DNA from: CAYVQF01 sp964454015
GTDB lineage: Bacteria; Myxococcota_A; Bradymonadia; UBA4248
Direction: 5' to 3'
DNA length: 64,000 nucleotides
NCBI GenBank assembly: GCA_964454015.1
Contig: CAYVQF010000027.1
Span: 5,843-69,842, forward strand
Below, piece after piece: positions 57,941-64,000 of this stretch; positions within the stretch are counted from its first letter, which is position 1, and the number at the start of each line of letters is the position of its first letter. The notes under the pieces are model-generated. The model saw only the letters and a program-made list of their open reading frames with translations, made no database searches and was not told where the DNA came from. Both the position numbers and the translations under genes were made by a program.

Positions 57941-60900
57941 ATGCACACGGACTCGGTTCTGCTGTCCACCCTTCAGTCACGCATTCTTCTGGTCGACGGC
58001 GCCATGGGCACGATGATCCAGCGCGCAGCATTGCAAGAGGCAGATTTTCGTGGCGAAATCCTGGTCGATCATCCGCGCCCGTTGCTGGGCAACAACGATG
58101 TGCTCAGCCTGACCCAGCCGCAGCTCATCGAGGACATCCACAGCGCTTACCTGGCGGCCGGGGCCGATATCGTGGAGACGAATACCTTCAACGCCAACGC
58201 GCTGTCTCAGGCGGACTATGGCCTCGGGGATTGGGTCTACACGATGAACTTCCAGGCGGCGCGTCTGGCCCGGCAGGCGGTGGCGCAGCCGCGATTTGCC
58301 GGGCGTCCGCGCTGGGTCGCTGGTTCCATCGGCCCGACCCATCACACGCTGTCCTTGTCGCCCCAGGTGGACGATCCGGCGTTCAGGCCGGTGGATTTCG
58401 ACACCATGACCGAGGCCTATGCCGAGCAGGTGCGTGGCCTCATCGACGGTGGCGTGGACATTCTGCTGGTGGAGACCATTTTCGACACGCTGAACGCCAA
58501 GGCCGCTGGGTTGGCGTGTCGTCAGGTCATGGGGCACACGCGCACGTTGCCCTTGATGTTTTCGGTGACCGTCTCTGACCGCAGTGGCCGCACCTTGTCG
58601 GGGCAGAGCCTCGAGGCCTTTTGGAGTGCCATCGCCCACTTGGAGCCCTTGGCCGTGGGGTTGAACTGTGGATTTGGCGCCGACCAGATGCGTCCCCACC
58701 TCCAGGCTTTGGCCCAATGTGCGAGCTGTTACGTCTCGTGTTACCCCAACGCCGGGCTCCCCGATGCCTATGGTCACTACACCCACGACGCGGAGCACAT
58801 GGCGGCCACCCTCGGTGATTATGCGCGCGCAGGCTGGCTCAATCTGGTGGGTGGCTGCTGTGGCACGACGCCGGAGCACATCGCCCAGCTCGCCGCGGCG
58901 ATGGGCGATCTGGCCCCTCGCAGCCGTCCGACGGGCCAGCTCTGGCCGACCTTTTCCGGTCTGGACACCTGCGTGGTGACGCCGGAGATGGGCCTGGTGG
59001 TGGTGGGCGAGCGGGCCAACGTCACGGGATCGCGGCGTTTCGCGCGTCTGGTGGCCGAGGGTGACGACCAAGGCGCGGTAGCGGTGGCGCGGCAACAGGC
59101 TGACGGCGGGGCCAACCTCCTCGATATCTGCATGGATGCGCCCATGCTGGACGCGCCAGCGGCGATGCAGCGCTTTTTGCGTTTGTTGGCGTCGGAGCCA
59201 GAGATCGCCCGGCTGCCCGTGGTCATCGACTCCTCGAACTTTGCGGTCATCGAGACGGCGCTCAAGGAGGTGCAGGGCAAGGCTCTGGTCAACTCGATCA
59301 GCCTCAAGGGTGGCGAGGAGATGTTCAAGGCCCAAGCGCAGCGGATCCGCGAACTCGGCGGGGCGGCGGTGGTCATGGCCTTCGATGAAGTGGGTCAGGC
59401 AGATACGACGGCGCGTCGGGTGGAGATTTTGTGTCGCGCCTACCGCATTTGGGTGGAAGAGCTGGGCTTTGCGCCAGCGGACATTGTCCTCGATCCCAAC
59501 GTCTTGGCCATTGGGACGGGGATGGACAGTCACGATCAGCAGGGACTTTCGTTCATCGAGACCTGCCGACTGCTGCGGGAGCGCATTCCCGGTGCGCTGA
59601 TCATTGGCGGGATTTCCAACCTCTCATTTGCTTTTCGGGGGCATGATGCCCTCAGGGAGGCGATGCACAGTGTTTTTCTCTATCACGCACAGCGTGCGGG
59701 CTTGGGGGCGGCCATTGTCAACGCCTCTCAGGTGGCGCTCTACGACGTGATCCCCAGTGCGTTGCGGGAGGCCGTGGAGGATTTGGTGCTCTATCGGCGC
59801 AGCGACGCCACGGAGCGCTTGGTGGCGTGGGCGCAAGCCAACAGTGGCGCCAAGACGGTGTCGCCCGAGAAGGCCGCGCTGGCTTCGCGCACGCTCGATG
59901 AGCGCCTCTTTGACTTGATTGTGCATGGGGAGAGCGGAGACGTAGCGGCGCTGATGGCCGAGGCTCTGGCGCACTATGGCACGCCGCTGGCGGTGGTGGA
60001 TGGCCCTTTGATGGCGGCGATGAACACGGTCGGTGAGCGTTTTGGCGCTGGGAAGATGTTTTTGCCGCAGGTGGTCAAGAGCGCCCGGGGGATGAAGAGC
60101 GCCGTGGGGGTGTTGGCGCCAGCGCTGGAGAGTGAGGCGGCGCAGAGCACGTCGCGCGGTCGGGTGCTTTTGGCGACGGTGCGGGGTGATGTGCATGACA
60201 TCGGCAAGAACATTGCGGCGGTGGTTTTGGGTTGCAACGGTTACGAGATCCTCGATCTTGGGGTGATGGTGGAGGCGGAGGCCATCGTGCGGGCGGCGTT
60301 GGCCGAGTCGGTGGTGGCAGTGGGGCTGAGCGGTCTGATTACGCCCTCCCTGGAGGAGATGGTGCATGTGGCGCAGGCCATGGATGCGGCGGGGCTGCGG
60401 GTCCCGCTGCTCATCGGCGGGGCTGCGACGAGCGCGACGCACACGGCGGTGCGTTTGGCGCCGCTCTATGCGGGTCCAGTGGTGCATGTGCCGGATGCGT
60501 CGCGGGGGCCGGTGTTGTTGGGGCCTTTGTTGCGTGAGGAGCAGGGCGAGGCGGCGGCGGCGACGCTGCGCGAAGCGCAGGCGTCGCTGCGTGCGCAGCA
60601 CGGCGGCGCTGGGGTGCGCAGCATTGGGTTGGCGACAGCCCGGACGCGTCGGGTGCCAGCCCAGGCGCCGGCGGCGCCGCCGCCGTGGTTGGGGGTGCGT
60701 GAGGTGAGCTGGGATGTGGCCGAGTTGGTGCCCGAGATTCACTGGCCGGCGCTGTTGCGGGCTTGGGACCTGCAACGCGCGCATGTGGGAGGCGACGCGG
60801 CGCGCGGCGCCGCGGCGGCAAGCCTGCGGGATGATGCCCAGGCGTTGCTCGCGCGGCTCATCGCGGATGACGCCCTCGAGGCGCGTGGCCTCTATGGTTT

Positions 60901-61513
60901 CTTTGCCGCCCGAGGTGTTGATGAAGACATTGAGGTCTATGCCGACGCCACGCGGGCGCAGGTCGTACAGACGCTGCATACGGTGCGGGTGCAGCGCGAC
61001 GAGGCGGTGACGCCCGCCCTGGCGGACTTCGTGGCGCCCGCCGGGGACCACGTGGGTGCTTTCGTGTTGAGCACGGGCTGGGGGGTGGCGGCCCTGCGGC
61101 AGCAGGCGGAGGCGGCGGGCGATGTCTATCAGGCGCTCTTGGTGGGCTGCCTCGCCGATGTGTTGGTCGAGGCTTTCTCTGAGGTTCTGCACCGCCGCGT
61201 GTCCACCCTGTGGGGGGCGGAAGATGTGTCAGGCGAGCGCCACGTGATTCGACCAGCCATCGGCTACCCCGTCTATCCCGACCACCGGGAGAAAGAGAAG
61301 GTGCTCGCCCTCCTGGGGGCGGAGATGATGGGCTTCGAGTTGACCTCTTCCGGGATGATCCAGCCGGCGGCGTCGGTCTGTGGCCTCTACCTTGCCCATC
61401 CCGAGGGCCGCTACTTTTCGGCTCTCCCCGTGGGTGCGGATCAAGTCTCGAGCCATGCGCGCCGGGCTGGGCTGACGTGGGCGGAGGCGGCACGCCGCTT
61501 GGGGCACGGCTGA
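57941..61513 (+). CDS. metH: Cobalamin-dependent methionine synthase
   Basis: MetH remethylates homocysteine with methyl-tetrahydrofolate through methylcobalamin. The 1190-aa protein has all modules: a homocysteine domain with zinc cysteines in GLNCGFGAD (about 243) and GGCCGTTPEH (about 305-306); a folate domain (VVGERANVTGSRRF, DPNVLAIGTGMDSHD); and a B12 cap and Rossmann domain with the cobalt ligand His in DVHDIGKN (about 750). The C-terminal reactivation domain binds AdoMet (RPAIGYPVYPDHREK, about 1103). Length equals E. coli MetH within a few residues. The start ATG 57941 has no strong ribosome site. The 100-nt leader shows no recognisable cobalamin riboswitch. Confidence 0.96.
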   Translation: MHTDSVLLSTLQSRILLVDGAMGTMIQRAALQEADFRGEILVDHPRPLLGNNDVLSLTQPQLIEDIHSAYLAAGADIVETNTFNANALSQADYGLGDWVYTMNFQAARLARQAVAQPRFAGRPRWVAGSIGPTHHTLSLSPQVDDPAFRPVDFDTMTEAYAEQVRGLIDGGVDILLVETIFDTLNAKAAGLACRQVMGHTRTLPLMFSVTVSDRSGRTLSGQSLEAFWSAIAHLEPLAVGLNCGFGADQMRPHLQALAQCASCYVSCYPNAGLPDAYGHYTHDAEHMAATLGDYARAGWLNLVGGCCGTTPEHIAQLAAAMGDLAPRSRPTGQLWPTFSGLDTCVVTPEMGLVVVGERANVTGSRRFARLVAEGDDQGAVAVARQQADGGANLLDICMDAPMLDAPAAMQRFLRLLASEPEIARLPVVIDSSNFAVIETALKEVQGKALVNSISLKGGEEMFKAQAQRIRELGGAAVVMAFDEVGQADTTARRVEILCRAYRIWVEELGFAPADIVLDPNVLAIGTGMDSHDQQGLSFIETCRLLRERIPGALIIGGISNLSFAFRGHDALREAMHSVFLYHAQRAGLGAAIVNASQVALYDVIPSALREAVEDLVLYRRSDATERLVAWAQANSGAKTVSPEKAALASRTLDERLFDLIVHGESGDVAALMAEALAHYGTPLAVVDGPLMAAMNTVGERFGAGKMFLPQVVKSARGMKSAVGVLAPALESEAAQSTSRGRVLLATVRGDVHDIGKNIAAVVLGCNGYEILDLGVMVEAEAIVRAALAESVVAVGLSGLITPSLEEMVHVAQAMDAAGLRVPLLIGGAATSATHTAVRLAPLYAGPVVHVPDASRGPVLLGPLLREEQGEAAAATLREAQASLRAQHGGAGVRSIGLATARTRRVPAQAPAAPPPWLGVREVSWDVAELVPEIHWPALLRAWDLQRAHVGGDAARGAAAASLRDDAQALLARLIADDALEARGLYGFFAARGVDEDIEVYADATRAQVVQTLHTVRVQRDEAVTPALADFVAPAGDHVGAFVLSTGWGVAALRQQAEAAGDVYQALLVGCLADVLVEAFSEVLHRRVSTLWGAEDVSGERHVIRPAIGYPVYPDHREKEKVLALLGAEMMGFELTSSGMIQPAASVCGLYLAHPEGRYFSALPVGADQVSSHARRAGLTWAEAARRLGHG

Positions 61514-61570
61514 GTGATGGCGCTGACGATGGTTTGAAGGGCGGCTGAGGCGAGACGAAGCGGAGCAGTG

Positions 61571-63895
61571 ATGGATGCATTTTCCTGGCTTGGGCGCGTG
61601 GTGGTCGACCGGCGCGGGCTAATCGTGGTGCTGTTGGCGGTGGTGACGGTGACCTTGGCGCTCTTCGTGCCAGGGTTGCGTTTTGACTTTCGTCCAGAAG
61701 CGATGCTGGAGTTCAGCCCCGAAGAGGAGGCTTTTGCTGCTGATTTCGAGTCGCGTTTTGGGGGACAGGAGGCTACTTTCTTGGTGGTCTTACACACGCC
61801 ACAGGGGACGATGCTCAGCCGGCAAGGTTTGAACGTCTTGGCACAGCTTTCTTCGCGGCTCGAGGCCTTGGAGGGGGTGGCCGGGGTCTACGCTTTGCCG
61901 CGGGTGCCGCGTCGAGAGTTGAGCGCGTTGCTGGGCGCCGAAGGGGGAGGGCGCTGGTTGATGGAGGGCCTCGAGGCGAGCGAAGCGGATCTGGCGCGGG
62001 TCAAGGAGCGGGTGGCCGGCTCGAAGCTGTTGCAGGGGGGCTTGATTTCCGCGGATGGTAAGACTGCGTTGATTATGGTGAATCTGGCGCCGGACTTCGT
62101 CCACCCCAACGCCTTCGAGCCGCTGTTGCGGCGCCTGGAAGCGGAGGTGCCCGGGTGGGTGAGGGAGGTCGGCGGGGAGGATGTGGAGTTCTTCTTTGGC
62201 GGCCTGCCCTACGCGCGGACCATGACCATTCGCTATATGAAGTCGGAGCAGTTGACCCTGTGGCCGCTGGTGGGGGTGATCTACTTCTTTGCGCTTCTGC
62301 TGATATTTAGGCGCTTTTTTCAGGCCTTGTTGCCGCTGGTGTCGGTCGGGGCCGTGGTGTTGTGGTCGATTGGGTTGATGGTGCTGATGGATCAGCCGGC
62401 GACGATGATCAACAACACCCTGCCATTGCTGATTTTGGTGATTGGGGTGTGCAATGGCATTCACGTCATGATGCGCATTCTGGAAGAGCGTGGCCAAGGG
62501 CATGCCGTGGGCGTGGCCATCAGTCGGGGTGTGGCCCGGGTGGGGCTGGCGTCGCTGCTCACGACGTCGACCACGGCCATTGGTTTTGCGTCGCTGGTGG
62601 TGGCGCACTCGCGGGTCCTGCGGGATTTCGGCTTGGTCATAGCGATGGCGGTGATGCTGACTTACGTGGCCATCATCGTGGTGCTTCCTGTGCTCTGTAC
62701 CTTCGTACCGTTGACGCCGCGGATACGGGGCATGCACGCCGGTGGGGCTGTCGATCGGATGTTGTCTCGGGTGGCGCGTTGGGTCTATGGCCACGCGGGC
62801 TGGGTCATGGCGGGGTCGCTGGCGACCTTGATGTTGGGTGTGCTCTTGGGGAGCACGGTCCCCTTCGACTCCCGGGTCATGGATGCCTTTGAAGCTTCGC
62901 ACCCCGTGGTGCAGGCCAATGGTCGTATCGAACGAGACCTGGGGGGGATATTGCCGCTGGCCATTGATCTTCAGGGTCGCCCAGGTCTCTTTGCCCAGGC
63001 CGAGACGCTGCGTCAGGTTGCGCTGTTGGAGCAGGAGATCGCTGCGGTCGATGGGGTGTTGTCGACCCTCTCGCTGACGGATCTGTTGCGTGAGAGCGGC
63101 TTGGTGGATCCCCCGGGGCAGATGGCGCCGTTGGCGGTTGCGGGCGCCCTGCGGGCGATCGCCAAGGTGCAGCCCGAGGCCCTGAGCGCCTTTGTCAGCA
63201 GCGACTTCTCCAACATGGCGATCACCGTGCGCTTGCCCGATGCGGGGATTCAACGGGCCCTGGAGGCGATCGCCGCGATCGATGTTCTGTGTGCTCGCAC
63301 CTTTGGTCCCGAGGGGGTGGATGCGCGCTACAGGATGACGGGTGTCGCCTACTTATCGGCGGTGGGTTTGGACACTTTCGTGCGCGACCTCTTTTACGGG
63401 TTGTTGATGGCGACGCTGATTATTTTCTTGGTCTTGGTGGTGGTGTTTCGTTCGCTGTGGGTGGGGTTGGCGTCGCTGTTGCCGAACTTGTTGCCCCTCG
63501 CCGTGACCTTGGGGGCGATGCCGCTCTATGGCTACGAGCTCAACACGACGACGGTGCTGGTGTTTACGATCAGCATTGGCTTGGCCGTGGACAACTCCAT
63601 CCACATGATCGCCAGATTTCGGCAGGAGTTTGCTCGCCTGGGTCGGGTTGAGGAGGCGGTGGAGGCGACGGTACGCGGCGCTGGCCGCGCGATTATTCTG
63701 TCGAATCTGTTGCTGATTTTTGGTTTGGCCGTGCTCCTGGTGTCGAGTTTTGAGCCCATCCGTCGGGTGGGTGTGTTGACGATGACGACGATAGGTGCGG
63801 CTCTGGTTTCCGCGTTATTGCTCGTGCCGGCAGAGCTGCGCTGGTTGGGGAAGCGATTGGCGCGGGCCCCCGGCGCGGGTGCTGAGGGGCTCTGA
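61571..63895 (+). CDS. RND/MMPL-type exporter (HpnN-like)
   Basis: A 774-aa inner-membrane protein with about 12 helices in two MMPL halves, each with a large periplasmic loop after the first helix (residues about 35-215 and 440-610). Conserved features are the cytoplasmic-face motifs GVCNGIHVMMRILEERGQG and SIGLAVDNSIHMIARFRQE in the two halves, and TTSTTAIGFASLV. Relatives export hopanoids, lipids or complex glycolipids; the substrate here is not known. ATG 61571 has GGAG 5 nt upstream (a GTG one codon earlier is possible). It follows metH by 57 nt and ends near a terminator at the window edge. Confidence 0.85.
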   Translation: MDAFSWLGRVVVDRRGLIVVLLAVVTVTLALFVPGLRFDFRPEAMLEFSPEEEAFAADFESRFGGQEATFLVVLHTPQGTMLSRQGLNVLAQLSSRLEALEGVAGVYALPRVPRRELSALLGAEGGGRWLMEGLEASEADLARVKERVAGSKLLQGGLISADGKTALIMVNLAPDFVHPNAFEPLLRRLEAEVPGWVREVGGEDVEFFFGGLPYARTMTIRYMKSEQLTLWPLVGVIYFFALLLIFRRFFQALLPLVSVGAVVLWSIGLMVLMDQPATMINNTLPLLILVIGVCNGIHVMMRILEERGQGHAVGVAISRGVARVGLASLLTTSTTAIGFASLVVAHSRVLRDFGLVIAMAVMLTYVAIIVVLPVLCTFVPLTPRIRGMHAGGAVDRMLSRVARWVYGHAGWVMAGSLATLMLGVLLGSTVPFDSRVMDAFEASHPVVQANGRIERDLGGILPLAIDLQGRPGLFAQAETLRQVALLEQEIAAVDGVLSTLSLTDLLRESGLVDPPGQMAPLAVAGALRAIAKVQPEALSAFVSSDFSNMAITVRLPDAGIQRALEAIAAIDVLCARTFGPEGVDARYRMTGVAYLSAVGLDTFVRDLFYGLLMATLIIFLVLVVVFRSLWVGLASLLPNLLPLAVTLGAMPLYGYELNTTTVLVFTISIGLAVDNSIHMIARFRQEFARLGRVEEAVEATVRGAGRAIILSNLLLIFGLAVLLVSSFEPIRRVGVLTMTTIGAALVSALLLVPAELRWLGKRLARAPGAGAEGL

Positions 63896-63969
63896 TGGGT
63901 GAGGTTGCCGGCTTTGTCGCGGAGGGGGTGATGGCGAAGGGGCGTGCCCTGATCCACGGTCAAGAAAAG

Positions 63970-64000
63970 AAAAAACCCCGTTGTTCTTGGAGAACCAAGA
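63970..64000. terminator. Left half of a bidirectional rho-independent terminator, cut by the window edge
   Basis: Six A (63970-63975), CCCCG (63976-63980) and TTGTTCTTGG (63981-63990) precede an AGAA loop and the first six bases of the right arm, CCAAGA (63995-64000). The six visible paired bases are perfect. If the stem continues, the next bases should be ACAACGGGG and a T-run. Confidence 0.6.

Overview
The window is a gene-dense, high-GC stretch of a Gram-negative bacterial chromosome. It carries many signal-peptide lipoproteins, beta-propeller and HEAT-repeat proteins, FHA and PATAN (DUF4388) signalling proteins, eukaryote-type Ser/Thr kinases, an enhancer-binding activator, and a LexA gene behind a GAAC-N4-GTTC box. 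This mix suggests a Myxococcota / Bradymonadales-like deltaproteobacterial lineage. That is inference from gene content; no rRNA gene is present to settle it. I saw no tRNA, rRNA, insertion sequence, prophage or CRISPR array.

Layout. 1-5.1 kb: housekeeping genes (start of a 2-oxo-acid dehydrogenase E2 gene, YigZ family, metK, murA, udk). 5.3-8.2 kb: signalling genes (degenerate receiver + PATAN protein, a 70-aa protein, an FHA-AAA+-Fis activator). 8.2-12.1 kb, minus strand: alpha/beta hydrolase, secreted protein, and the PLP synthase pair pdxS-pdxT. 12.3-18.2 kb, plus strand: propeller lipoprotein, CBM9-like protein, RqcH, unknown protein. 18.2-20.4 kb: ComEC-like metallo-beta-lactamase lipoprotein and MscS.

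20.5-34.8 kb is a minus-strand block of eleven genes. In transcription order: nucleotidyltransferase, degenerate CHAP-like lipoprotein, M23 peptidase, rex, hydC, hydB, hydA, a sensory [FeFe]-hydrogenase-like PAS protein, a SpoIIE/PP2C phosphatase, a cold-shock-domain fusion protein, and a Ser/Thr kinase with a Sel1-repeat ectodomain. The core rex-hydCBA-sensor-phosphatase operon is the standout. It encodes an NAD-linked trimeric [FeFe] hydrogenase, probably electron-bifurcating, together with a redox repressor, a putative H2 or redox sensor and a phosphatase output. This points to an anaerobic, H2-producing or H2-cycling lifestyle.

35.1-42 kb: FCD-type GntR regulator, maf-yggS-proC, lexA, a zinc-ribbon/FHA protein, a second hydrolase. 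42-50 kb, plus strand: lipoprotein, pseudokinase, Cys-rich lipoprotein, HEAT-repeat protein, tsaE, histidine phosphatase. 49.7-54.8 kb, minus strand: alr, isochorismatase-type hydrolase, thrombospondin-3/vWA lipoprotein. 55.2-63.9 kb, plus strand: two lipoproteins, metH and an RND/MMPL exporter, ending inside what looks like a bidirectional terminator. metK and metH give two steps of the S-adenosylmethionine cycle. pdxST, yggS and alr tie into PLP metabolism.
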